64,000 bases of DNA from Pyronema omphalodes (taxonomy: Eukaryota > Ascomycota > Pezizomycetes > Pezizales > Pyronemataceae): NCBI GenBank assembly GCA_024516155.1, contig JAJJXM010000008.1, positions 558,001-622,000 of the forward strand. The letters run 5' to 3'. The notes beneath the pieces are model-generated. The model made no database searches and was not told the DNA's origin. It was given only the letters and a program-made list of their open reading frames with translations. The stretch's first letter is position 1, and the number at the start of each line of letters is the position of its first letter. Positions 1 to 9,843 of the stretch are shown one piece after another. The position numbers and the translations under genes were made by a program.

Positions 1-364
1 GGAGCCTTATGGCATCGGCTTTATAAACATGATTTCTTTATTTTCTTAACTGACTATACGCCGAATGCGACAATAAGGCTAAAGCAGGATAAAAGAAATA
101 CAAATCCCATCCTCGTGGTCTAAGACACCTAGCGAACCACTCTATTCTCCCAAATTCTACGGTTTGCCTGACGAAGGAAAGAAAAGTAAAACACACGAAA
201 ACAGTCGTCCCATAAAAAAGAAAGCAATAATACTTGGACGATATCCTGCGGCTTGATAAACTTTGGCGTTACTGAACCGATGTTGATAAGTCTTTCATGT
301 ATGAGAGTATATGCGGTCTGAGAACTATGTTTGCGATATATCATAAAACATACATTGACAACAA
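1..364. other. Intergenic, no gene seen
   Basis: This is AT-rich sequence upstream of the first tRNA-Gly. No supported coding sequence, repeat or RNA was found; the open frames here are short and lack splice or family support. Confidence 0.5.
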
Positions 365-435
365 GCTTCCGTGGTGAAATGGTATCATAATTGCCTTCCA
401 AGCAATTGGCTCGGGTTCGATTCCCGACGGATGCA
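365..435 (+). tRNA. tRNA-Gly (anticodon TCC)
   Basis: The 71-nt sequence folds as a tRNA without an intron. The anticodon stem ATTGC/GCAAT closes the loop CTTCCAA, giving anticodon TCC, and the T arm carries GGTTCGATTCC. The acceptor arms GCTTCCG and CGGATGC pair except for a T-T mismatch at position 3:70, followed by discriminator A. An identical 71-nt copy on the same strand lies at 6054-6124. The mismatch is directly visible; whether it is tolerated or edited is not known from the sequence. Confidence 0.95.
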
Positions 436-859
436 TACCTTTTTTAATGTTATTTTTATTTATAGGTATCAGATTACGCTCGACCCGAACCCATCAATTT
501 TCATTGTGGAATGGAGGATTTTTGTATCGCTGTTTATTGATCTCCTGAATCTGCTCAAATCAAATATTCGAGTATGGTATGACCTGTCGGCCAAACAGAT
601 GATAAGTAATGCGTATCCCACACCCGAGTAATCGAACGGCGACCCTCCTATCACCTTCATCTCCATCCTCCATATTCTTCCATCTTCTGTACCTCGTTTT
701 CAAACAACAAAAGAATCAAATTGATGGGTATCTAAACAAAACAACAAAAGGTATCATATATATCATGACATCATTACCATCCCCAATATTCCTCACCAAC
801 CATTACCATGCTCTTCTATGCAAGTAAGTCATTTTCACGTCCCTAATCCAGACCCAGCT
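436..859. other. Intergenic, 3' flank of the LrgAB-like gene
   Basis: This stretch separates the tRNA-Gly from the convergent end of the LrgAB-like gene. It probably contains that gene's 3' UTR. No gene or repeat is supported. Confidence 0.45.
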
Positions 860-2716
860 CTACTTCCCCACTGTCAACAACCCAATAACTCCACTTCTAA
901 CTGGCCCAATAGCCGCCACAATAACAACCGTAATACCGAAGAAAACCATCGCTAAGCTTCCCATAGCCGCAGCTCTCGGCTCTCCTTTCCCCAATAAAAA
1001 CGCCGTTGCAACAGCAGATCCATTACCTCCGAATGCAATACCTCGGACTATGTACTCATTCTCTCCGACTTTACAGAGCTGCAATACCTTTGGCCCCGCT
1101 AACACGGCGAAGATACCTGTCGTTACACAAAGAACAGCAAGGAATTGGGTGTCACCTCCAAAGTTCTGAACGGCTGGGGTGGCCAAAGCTAGGGTAACTG
1201 AACGACCAGCGAAGGCGATTGATCTCGGGGCTGAAATCCCGACCAGCCCACCAATCAATGGATACAAGATAATATTTCCCGCCGCCAAGAAGATTGAAGG
1301 AATCAAGATCAATGGGAAGTGCTGTAAGAGAGGACGGCGGTGAGTGTACATCGGTAGTGCCAAGGCGACAATAGAAACATCCAAGAGAGAGCTCAGGATA
1401 TCACCCGCACCAGGAGCCGGTACGTCCAATCCACGGAAAAGGGCGAGGTACTTAGTGCCGACGCGGTATTCATGGAGTGCTGTCTTGAAGGGAGTGTAGG
1501 TGGGGGTAGAGAGGATATAGATACCTAGGATGACTCCGGCGGCGGAAGTCAACACTGGATGGAGCAGAGGGGATTTTTTGAAGAAGGGAAGGGCCAATAG
1601 GAAGAGAAGAGTGGTCATGGTCATGTGTGCTGGCATGGCATAGCCAGTTGTATACATGATCGGGAGGGAGATGGCGAAAAGGACGGCATAGGTGATTACG
1701 TCAAAGTTTCGACTTAAGCTGGCTGCGAGAATTTCGGCCCGGGAGGGGGGAGGTGGGGATGGTGGTGGGGTGAGTTGGGCTAGTAGAGATGGAAGCCGAG
1801 TTGGACTGGTGGGGCGAGAGTGCCGAGGTGCCGTGATGTGCGATGGTAGTCTGCTGCAGACTGGGCCGGCTCCGCGGAGACGCTGAGTTTCGGCCGCGGG
1901 AGCTGGAAGAGGTGGTAGAAGTGACAGAACTGATGAAGGAACGGAGTTCATCAATGAAGGAGCAGTGGAGGGGTTGGTAGAGGGCGCGAGTGATGGACCG
2001 GGAGTATTGGTCAGAGGTATGAGCTCCGCCTCGGGGGTGTCGGACTCTTCATTCTCGTGTTTCGGTTTCGGTAGGACAGCTTGTAGTCCTCGAACGACGT
2101 AGATGGTTCCAATGAGAGCCCCGATGAATCCGATGACTATAGAGTAGGATAACTAATCAGTAACCGACGGCGAGGCGGAGATGTTTGGTGGGACATTACA
2201 GAAGACTGCAACAATTTTACCGATTTCCGCCGGACCAACGCTCGGAGATAATGGCAGTAGAACGAAGGATGGTACAAAGCATATGTTGATGTATTTCAAC
2301 ATAAAACCGCCCTGTATATGGTTATCAGTTGAAGTTCAGCTGCGACGGAGATTAGATGAGGACTCACCGGCACGTCGATCACTCGAAATATTTCTCTGAC
2401 TTTCCGTTCGCCAATTGTTGCTTCCAGTCCGATGAGGCCACCGAAGAGAATAAGCATACCAGCGACAGACGCCGGGAAAGCTATGCCGGTGAATTGTATA
2501 ACACAGTCAATACCCCAGAGTATTAACATCGCAACCACCACGCCGAAAGGAACGTAAATCCACGCCTTGACAAGACGCGGCCATGATTCTTTTAAACACT
2601 GTTTTCCTATTAGTTTCCATTGTCTTCAAAGCTGAAAAGCTGCAACTTACGATTCCAATGGCGGTCTTGACATCGTGATGAAGCGCTTTGTCAAACGACA
2701 ATGTGCGCAGCGCCAT
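860..2716 (-). CDS. LrgA-LrgB (CidA-CidB) fusion membrane transporter, PLGG1-like
   Basis: This is an integral membrane protein of the LrgB family with an LrgA-like N-terminal part. The family includes bacterial holin/antiholin-like LrgAB/CidAB and the plant plastid glycolate/glycerate translocator PLGG1; the substrate in fungi is not established. Four exons read on the minus strand: 2716-2651, 2598-2368, 2311-2200 and 2136-860. The introns have GTAAGT, GTGAGT and GTAATG donors and AG acceptors. The frames close exactly to 561 residues. Residues 23 to about 140 are the LrgA-like hydrophobic part (PASVAGMLILFGGLIGLEAT). A Pro/Ser-rich cytosolic linker follows at about 150-240. The LrgB-like multi-pass region then runs to the C-terminus, with PLIGGLVGISAPRSIAFAGR and the Gly-rich stretch AFGGNGSAVATAFLLG. 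The start is the first ATG in frame. The gene is convergent with nothing nearby; AKR1 lies upstream in the same orientation. Confidence 0.85.
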
Positions 2717-3131
2717 GATGTGACTCAATTTTTTTGGAGGTTGGATAAAGATTTGACGAGTTTCTCCGGATCAGCTTTAAAATGACGCAGGGCGCGTCCT
2801 TCCCAGGGCAGGTCCCATCTCACTAGTGGCATAAGGTCTAGAGTATGTAGACGTGATTAGCCGGCTGCGGTAAGATCCGAGAGACACCTGATGACTTCCA
2901 TGCGAGTGGCGGATCGGACCATCAATTCATAGCCATAGCTTACATAACGTTCATAATAAACATAACTCGCATCGAGCTCATTCATGAGTCACAAACGTCG
3001 ATAAATAAGGAAAAGAAAAAGATCCATCAGTAATATCATCCTCTCCCCCATTACATTCCGCCCCATGGCCCCATAAATTCAATCCTGATAAAAAAAGAGC
3101 AAATAACAAATGATATCCTTTTACAATCTCC

Positions 3132-5487
3132 TCAAACCTCCTCATTATCAACCCTTTCATAGCCTCTCGCCCTTATCCTTGGCGTCTCGAAAATTCCCGC
3201 CCAATCTACCGGTCTTCCACCAAGCACACCTTCAGCCGCCAATCCACCTGCCATAGGCGGTCTCCAAGGTGCCCCACTACCACCCCAGAAATCTTTCACA
3301 TTACCAATAATTCCCACAGAGAAAGGATTCCGCTCCCTTCGTCTATTTACTCCTCCCGCTTGTGCAGTCTTCCAGAATACATCTACTCCTAGCAATTTCT
3401 TTACCTTATTCCAACATCCCTCATCCATCCTTAACGAAGAGATTGACTGCGCTGCAGGGTCAGGACCACGGGAAGAACCATCGATACCAGCACCAGATGG
3501 AGATGTAGCCCCAGTTGCGATGGCAGTAGTTAACGCCGTCGTGATCTTAGTATCAATTTCCCCACGATTTCCATGCTTTCCGTGCTTTGAGGCGTGCATA
3601 CTTTCGTAGGTTGTTTGAGCTTTGACAATTTGTACCGTCTGGACAATCAAAAGCATAGTGACCCAGAAAGCTTGCATGGCGGTCCAGATAGAGATGAAGA
3701 TGGTGAATGGGTCTTGCCAGACTGGGGAGCAAAAAGGTTCGGTGAGGAGAGCACATGTAGGTGCGGGTTCGATGGCGGGGAGGAGAGTAATATGCAACAG
3801 AACCAAACGGATGAGGAAGAAGATTGAGATCTCGAGGGTAAAGATGTAGAGGAAGAATTGACGGTGGTTGGCAATGGCGACGCAGTTGAAAACCCATGGG
3901 CAGTGGCTATTCGGAGTCAGTTAAATAAAGATACGGAGATATTAAAGATAAGGGAGTCACGAACTGATCGTGTTTAGCAACGCATCTCTGGCATCGCTTG
4001 CAGTGTTTACTCCTCAACGGTTTTCTAAGCATACAGTCGACGCAGAAGTTTTGATCATCATATTTCCAGATTTTGAGAAGTTCTTCGACGACGATCTTTT
4101 GCTCGTTTAATCCTGATGGTTTGGGAACGAATCCGGGGTCATATATCATGCAAATTCCATAGAAGTAAAGGCAACTGCCAAAGATAAGGAAGAAGAGTAG
4201 GTTGCTGATTGGAGCGGCCCAAAAGGTGTCTGTTGAATTCATTCATTAGATGGCTAGCTAAAGTTTGAGGATAAAAGATAAACACACTTGGTAAAATCAC
4301 CCACGCCCACCGAAGACTAACCCAACATGCCGAGCCTGCAAAAATTCCAGCAAGATATGGGGTTTTATGCACGGCTTTTTGGCCAGGTGGTGCCCATGAC
4401 AGTGCTTTGGTGGCCACGTAATGAAAGAGGAGAGCAACACCTATGGCGGTAGGAATTCCCACTATCCATGACATATAGCACAGACATTGTATGATGGCCG
4501 GAATCTCCAAAAATGGCCAAAGAAAAAAGAACCTCTTCATAGCAAAGTCTTTGTCATTGACATGAATCCCAAAAAATGTATTTGGTTTATGTTTTGGGTG
4601 ACAGTGCCTATCGAATCCAGTATCTTCAAGAGCATCGAGCCATACTTTCTCTGTTTTCAGCTCTTGGGCTACAACTGATGGTGATTTCCCTTCATTGTTA
4701 AGTTGAAATCTATCAACTCCGTATTCTAGAAGCTTGGTAATACAGCCATAGTTTCCCCGCACAAGTGCCCAGTGTAATGCTGAAAATCCAGCTTCGTCAA
4801 CCGCTCGGATATCCGCTCCCCATCGTAGAAACAAGTCGACACAATTTGCATATCCTTTGTATGCCGCCCACATCAATGCCGTATGATTCTGAGGATCCCG
4901 AGAGTCGACTGGAATTCCCTGATGCAGCAGCAACACAAGTAGTAACACATTTCCGTCGAATGTTGCCAAGTGTAGCAAGTTGTATCCTGCGTCATCACAC
5001 AAGAAGGGGTCCGCTCCATTCCGCAGTAGTAAGTTGACGATGTAATAGTTTCCTCGTTGCGCCGCCCACATAGCGGGGGTTGCGTCGTTGTCACCTCCGT
5101 GAGCATTCGGGTCTGCACCTTCGTCTAGTAGTAGTTTTGCAGCTGAGTATCTGTTATTTATCGCAGCCCACTTCGAACATCAGTCAGTCACAGCTTCCCT
5201 TTCCCCTCTGATGACTTTAGACCCACATGTAATGGCGTCAACCCCTCCTCGTCCTTAAAGTTCGCCGACACATTCCCGGAGTCTAACAGCGCCTTTAATC
5301 CGATATCATCACCGTGCATGGCAAGCTTCATAATATCATCTTTCAAGGCGAGTTGTGGCGGGGGAGCAGAAGCAATCATATCTCTAAGCTCCACTTGTTC
5401 TGTGTCGACCGAAGCCGGCGCGGCCTTTGCTTTCTGCGACACGAACATCGGGGGAGCTCTTGTAGCAGTTCCGGTATTCGAAGCCAT
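3132..5487 (-). CDS. AKR1: Ankyrin-repeat palmitoyltransferase AKR1 (DHHC protein acyltransferase)
   Basis: This enzyme S-palmitoylates cysteines of membrane-associated proteins at the Golgi or endosomal membrane and is needed for endocytic trafficking in yeast (family knowledge). Four minus-strand exons are 5487-5227, 5170-4288, 4229-3965 and 3906-3132, giving 727 residues with all phases matching. Residues about 50-250 contain about six ankyrin repeats, recognisable by TPLHWAA, TALMWAAYKGYANCVDLFL and SALHWALVRGNYGCI. Membrane segments precede and follow the Cys-rich domain NFCVDCMLRKPLRSKHCKRC. The catalytic DHHC motif is residues 469-472 and is split by the last intron: GAT CA in exon 3 joins CCACTGC in exon 4, using a GTTCGT donor. 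A GTGACT donor 4 nt downstream would abolish the motif and also break the frame. The C-terminus is a Gly/Pro-rich tail. The length is typical of fungal AKR1. Confidence 0.93.
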
Positions 5488-6053
5488 CTCGAATGGCGAG
5501 GCGAGCGAGTGGAGTGACGTGCAGTCGAATTTAAACTCTCCGGAACCGTCGCGAGGATGGTGTAAACGAGGGAAGTGAAGGCGAGTAGCCCGGGTCAAAT
5601 TCGGTGCTGTGATTGTTGAGGTCGGTCAGAGCTTGGTGTGACCGACGTAATCAACTCAGCCTCCACGCAAGCTGACGCGCGCTAACTACGGGTCTTGACG
5701 GCGTGGCTTTCACAATAGGTCACTCGATTGCAGGGTTTTCGACAGGGCTTGGTACGATACGACCTGATAAATGCCGCGAAATTCGAGAATCAGATTTCGG
5801 TGAAGGACCATGAAGATATATTTTAATCCGCAGGTTAGACAAATCCGCGTACACTAGAGAAAGGGATGAGACGGACGCGACTCTTGACGTTCGAGGGCAT
5901 GTTTTACAATGCATGATACCCGCGTGATGCAGCTTTGTGAAACATGACGGCTCGGATAGCTGTTTATATTGCACATGCTCAGGGTTGAAAGTATGCATTC
6001 ACTGCACATGTGCACAATGTTCTTTGCTTAATGTGTATGAACTCAGCACTCAA
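5488..6053. other. AKR1 upstream region
   Basis: This noncoding stretch lies between the AKR1 start codon and the second tRNA-Gly and presumably carries the AKR1 promoter. No defined TATA element or repeat was recognised. Confidence 0.4.
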
Positions 6054-6124
6054 GCTTCCGTGGTGAAATGGTATCATAATTGCCTTCCAAGCAATTGGCT
6101 CGGGTTCGATTCCCGACGGATGCA
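6054..6124 (+). tRNA. tRNA-Gly (anticodon TCC), second copy
   Basis: This copy is identical over all 71 nt to the tRNA at 365-435, including the T-T mismatch at acceptor position 3:70. The flanks differ apart from a few bases (CAA) just before the tRNA, so the duplication does not extend visibly beyond the RNA. It marks the border where the gene-dense block gives way to the transposon-rich island. Confidence 0.95.
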
Positions 6125-6870
6125 TTCATTTTTATTTCCGATCAAAATGACTTTTTTCTCATTACAGATTTACTTCAACAGTCTACCGCAAAACGTAACA
6201 TAATTTTGCAAACAACATGATGAAGACCAAGCCAAGTGTATAGGCAAAATTTTTACTATACGAAATATCCAATACGAGTGGCATAAACAATCCTCATGAA
6301 TGGGTCACTTGAATTCATGCCGTAAATAACTGAACACCTACCATTTCATCCAACCCATATCCTCCCAATACTAACTTATATCTAGGTTTGGCTCGTATTA
6401 TTACCATGGATAATGATAGAAAGGATGGAATAACTTGTACTATGCGGGAATAGAGGTGCCATTCATCCGACACATAATCTAGCAATTGATTACTAAACTA
6501 GTACTGGAAACACATAGACAGAATAGTCTACCTACCAACTCAGACTATTGGGCAGTTATGTCATAAATTACATCCCTATAGAGACATCTCACGATGAAAT
6601 AGGACTGTGAAGACATCTGGCAGAGTAATCAGTATCGGTATTGGACATAAATGGAGAATTTAAAGACTCTCCAAAGCCTTACTGTTGCACTCGACCATTG
6701 GTATTCAATACAAGCGATCAATTGTCGAATTGTGAAATGCAATTAGATTAAGTCTTACTTGAAGCTTTGCGATTAGAAATATAACTGACTAAACTTTTTC
6801 ATGACAGTTAAGCTGTACTAAAAATGCTGATATCGATTGAATAATACGGGGACATTGGAAAAAAACAAAA
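6125..6870. other. AT-rich intergenic sequence
   Basis: No gene, RNA or clear repeat was found. It is the left flank of the inverted-repeat element that starts at 6871. Confidence 0.4.
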
Positions 6871-7187
6871 CCTCCCAGTCGTACAAACCAGTTTCGATTC
6901 TTTGGAATGACGGCCAAAACGGATTGTACGGACTGTTGGAATATGAGAACTGTATGGCAACCCAGCTCAGTTTACTGTCAGTAGTATAAACTGGTTAAAC
7001 TGCGAAAACCAGTTAACCGAATGCAAGGCTTGGAAAACTAGGTGAACTGTTTAAAACTGCGAAAACTGGTTTGTCCAGAGGAACTGGTTTATGAAGGGGC
7101 AATAAATATTATTCCGTGCATACATAACAAAATTCTGGCCTAATTGAATCCCCAGAAACCACGACTGACGCCCACGATTGAAGCTAT

Positions 7188-7795
7188 TAGGCCGTTTCAC
7201 GCTTCAGTTATGGATTGTTTAACGATTGGATTAAGCTTAATCACTAGTTCAATAGGCGATCTAGGCGCGGCATTTATCGTCTTAAAAGCCTTTTTGCAAA
7301 AGGAGCTCCGGAGCTCCTTATGGCATTTTAAGATAATCTCGGACTATCTATTACGGCTCATTTAACACTACACGGAGCACTAAGCACGATACGGGTTAGC
7401 ATCGCTCTTCCACTGTCTCTCATAGCGAAAAGAATAAAAATATGAAAATTCAAAAAGATTATAAAAAGAAGTATAAAATATAAAAGTTGGCCTCTATGCA
7501 TGCCCAGCTATGATTACGAAACATTTTTTTGCTGTAATATTCGTCAAAAAGTTGTTCTGTGGGTTTTTTTTGCGCGCGTGGCATCGCCAAGTGTGTGGTG
7601 AAAATTTTTTTCCTGGGTCGTGGTGCGAGGGGACGCGATGTTGCGGCCTAAGAAAAACAGCGAGAATGCGATTTCTTTCAATTAAGATTCCGGGGGGGTT
7701 TCACGCTGACATTGTTTATGGCGACAGATTTTTCTTAAAAAGTTTCCCGAAGCGCGCTATAATGGGCCCCGATAAACGTAGCGTGAAACGCCCTA
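7188..7795. mobile_element. Inner inverted-repeat element nested in the 6871-8233 element
   Basis: The left end TAGGCCGTTTCACGCT is matched by the right end, whose reverse complement is TAGGGCGTTTCACGCT (15 of 16 positions). The roughly 608-bp interior has no recognisable coding sequence and contains a perfect 20-bp palindrome at 7300-7319. The position inside a larger element with unrelated ends suggests nested insertion. The AACTGGT repeats of the outer element stop at this block and resume after it. Confidence 0.5.
7300..7319. repeat. Perfect 20-bp palindrome
   Basis: The sequence AAGGAGCTCCGGAGCTCCTT equals its own reverse complement. It lies inside the nested element. No function is implied by the sequence alone. 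Confidence 0.85.
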
Positions 7796-8407
7796 TTGAG
7801 CCCATCAATGGCTTCCAGAGTATCTGCCTGCATTGAATAGTGGTCCTATATAATGGTCTACTTGCATTCGGAAAACAGCAGCTCAGGCTCAACAGTCATC
7901 GCGAGAACTGAGAGCATGTTCGCCGCGATTTCGTAAAGGTTGGGAAACCTGGTTACCAGAAACTGGTGGATTAAGAAGGGTTGAGATACTGGCAGGCTCG
8001 ACCACCGGTGGGTTCAAACGAGGTTGAATACATTATTTATTCCTGCATGCACTGGTTTGTATTTATCGAGTCCGTTTAATCAGTGCACTGCAGTTACCTG
8101 GTTCTATGGACCCCTCAAACCTGAACCAACCGTGAATCCGGGACACCAGAACTGCACCAACTAACTGTGAATTGTCAGTTCAGTTTACCTGGTTTACGAT
8201 TTTACCTGGTAAACTGGCTATACGGTTGGGAGGCCTGGTTACTACTCCAAAACCCCGCCTTTATCATTATCGTTGGTTTAGATGAAGATGCCAACTCATG
8301 ATATGATTTCGTACATAGCCTTGGACATATTAAATACAGAACCCCAAGTTCTTGAAGGAAACTATTACTGGAAGTATATTCCTCCCCGCTACTGGGAAAC
8401 TTTCTGT

Positions 8408-8573
8408 GTTTCTATTCGGGGTGAGTAGAACAGCCCCAGCTTTACCTATGCGATAGCAATAGAAAATTTGACTAGACAGCGGGGTTAAAACCCCCCTGTT
8501 CATCCGAACGCTCTATTCACTTTCTATGGAAACTATTTTTCGTGGTGAAATAGGCTCTCCCGTCCATTGCTAT
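8408..8573. mobile_element. Degenerate MITE, same family as 15389-15575 but inverted
   Basis: The stretch aligns along its length with the reverse complement of the MITE at 15389-15575. Shared blocks include CTATTCGGGGTG, CGATAGCAATAGAAAATTTG and GTGGTGAA. The terminal inverted repeats are eroded in this copy. It has no coding capacity. Confidence 0.7.
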
Positions 8574-9743
8574 ACATACATGAGAACTTCTCCATCGGTA
8601 CTACTAGCATTGTTATTTCCGATACAAGAATATACACTTTCGTCAATTCTTCCAAGTTCCAATAATTTAACCCCATATAGCAGAGATGTCGTGGCGATTG
8701 ATACCTGGTGATTCAGATATCGAATGAAGTTGGTAAACCGTATGCAAGCCTTTCATAATCCCTTGTAGCTGTAGTTATAAATTTTCTATTATAAATCTTC
8801 ATTAGGAATGTGGAAGGAGTATAAGATGGCAATGTCTCTAGCATGGTTAAAGAATCTCAAAACATATAATTGAACAAGTGGGTGAGAAGCTTGTACTGTC
8901 AACGTAGCTTACTTTCGATGCAGAAGACGCAAATTCAATCAATAAAGTGAACTTTAGTGATGAAGATTAATTTCAGCTATCTTTAACCTCTATTTAAAGC
9001 GAAGGTATAGTACTATATCCAGCGGTATTTGTTAAGGCTGCTTTGAGAAAATAAAAGCAAAGATCTATATATCAGCGTATGATTATCAATAAAATAGAAA
9101 ATAAAATAACTTTTAATAGCCTTTAACTCTCATAGTATGCGCCCCAACACTTTTTTATTTCTGTTACTTGATTTATGTAAAGATAACCTACTGATACCAA
9201 TTGATCCCGAATCATACTTTATGACTAACCGTAGCCATGGAGTTAGTAGACGCATAAAGCATTAATGATGATGATAACCTAAGCACCTCTATGGTGCCGT
9301 TAGGTTTCTAAATTTACAGCCGCTTCATTTGTCTCATACACTCTGGGTTTCCATGCATTCTAGAGACCACCACCAAATGTACCTCTGACAGTCGAGTGAT
9401 TTGGTATGCATGCAGCATAGCATTCCCTCAGAAAAACTGTACTATGTACAGTAACCCAAGGGGTCATTTGTCTATCATCAAAGATATATTTGCTTTTAGG
9501 CCATACAGAAATAGATTCAAATGGACATTTCTCGCTTTCCCCTAAATCACCATAACTGTGAAGGACGAAGACTACTGCATGGAGAGAGGTGGTGGGATTG
9601 ATGGAAGACAAACTTGATTTTAAGACTTCATCAGATCATCACACCTCAAACAGTGCATGGCATCAAAGTCAACGGTAAAGAACGGAATAAAGGGAAGGAA
9701 TATTCATGTGCTGAGCAAGAAAAAAATAAATCAAAAAGTATGT
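8574..9743. other. AT-rich intergenic sequence
   Basis: The stretch between the degenerate MITE and the tRNA-Leu on the minus strand has no supported gene or repeat. A minus-strand open frame at 9360-9611 has no family motif, so it is not called. Confidence 0.4.
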
Positions 9744-9843
9744 TGACGGAAGTGGGACTTGAACCCACGCTCAGTTTCCCGAACCAGGAATCGATATTAA
9801 GGTAACCTTAACCTGGCGCCATAACCAACTCGGCCATCCCGCC
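9744..9843 (-). tRNA. tRNA-Leu (anticodon AAG) with intron
   Basis: Read on the minus strand, the acceptor GGCGGGA pairs with TTCCGTC (two G-T pairs), followed by discriminator A. The D arm GGCCGAGTTGGTTATGGC is leucine-like and the T arm contains GGGTTCAAGTCCC. The anticodon stem CCAGG/CCTGG encloses loop bases TTAAGG, placing AAG at positions 34-36, and an intron of about 16 nt. Intron bases CCTTAA are complementary to TTAAGG of the anticodon loop, the usual intron-anticodon pairing of fungal pre-tRNA-Leu. Confidence 0.9.

Larger units (their letters stand above)
6871..8233. mobile_element. Non-autonomous inverted-repeat DNA transposon with AACTGGT subterminal repeats
   Basis: The ends form an imperfect terminal inverted repeat of about 25 bp: left CCTCCCAGTCGTACAAACCA, right (reverse complement) CCTCCCAACCGTATAGCCAG. 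Just inside both ends there are many copies of the short motif AACTGGT/ACCAGTT (about 6960-7090 and 7940-8220), as expected for subterminal transposase-binding repeats. No transposase reading frame is present in the 1.36 kb. I could not find a convincing target-site duplication. A second inverted-repeat element sits inside it at 7188-7795. The superfamily is not assigned. Confidence 0.6.
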
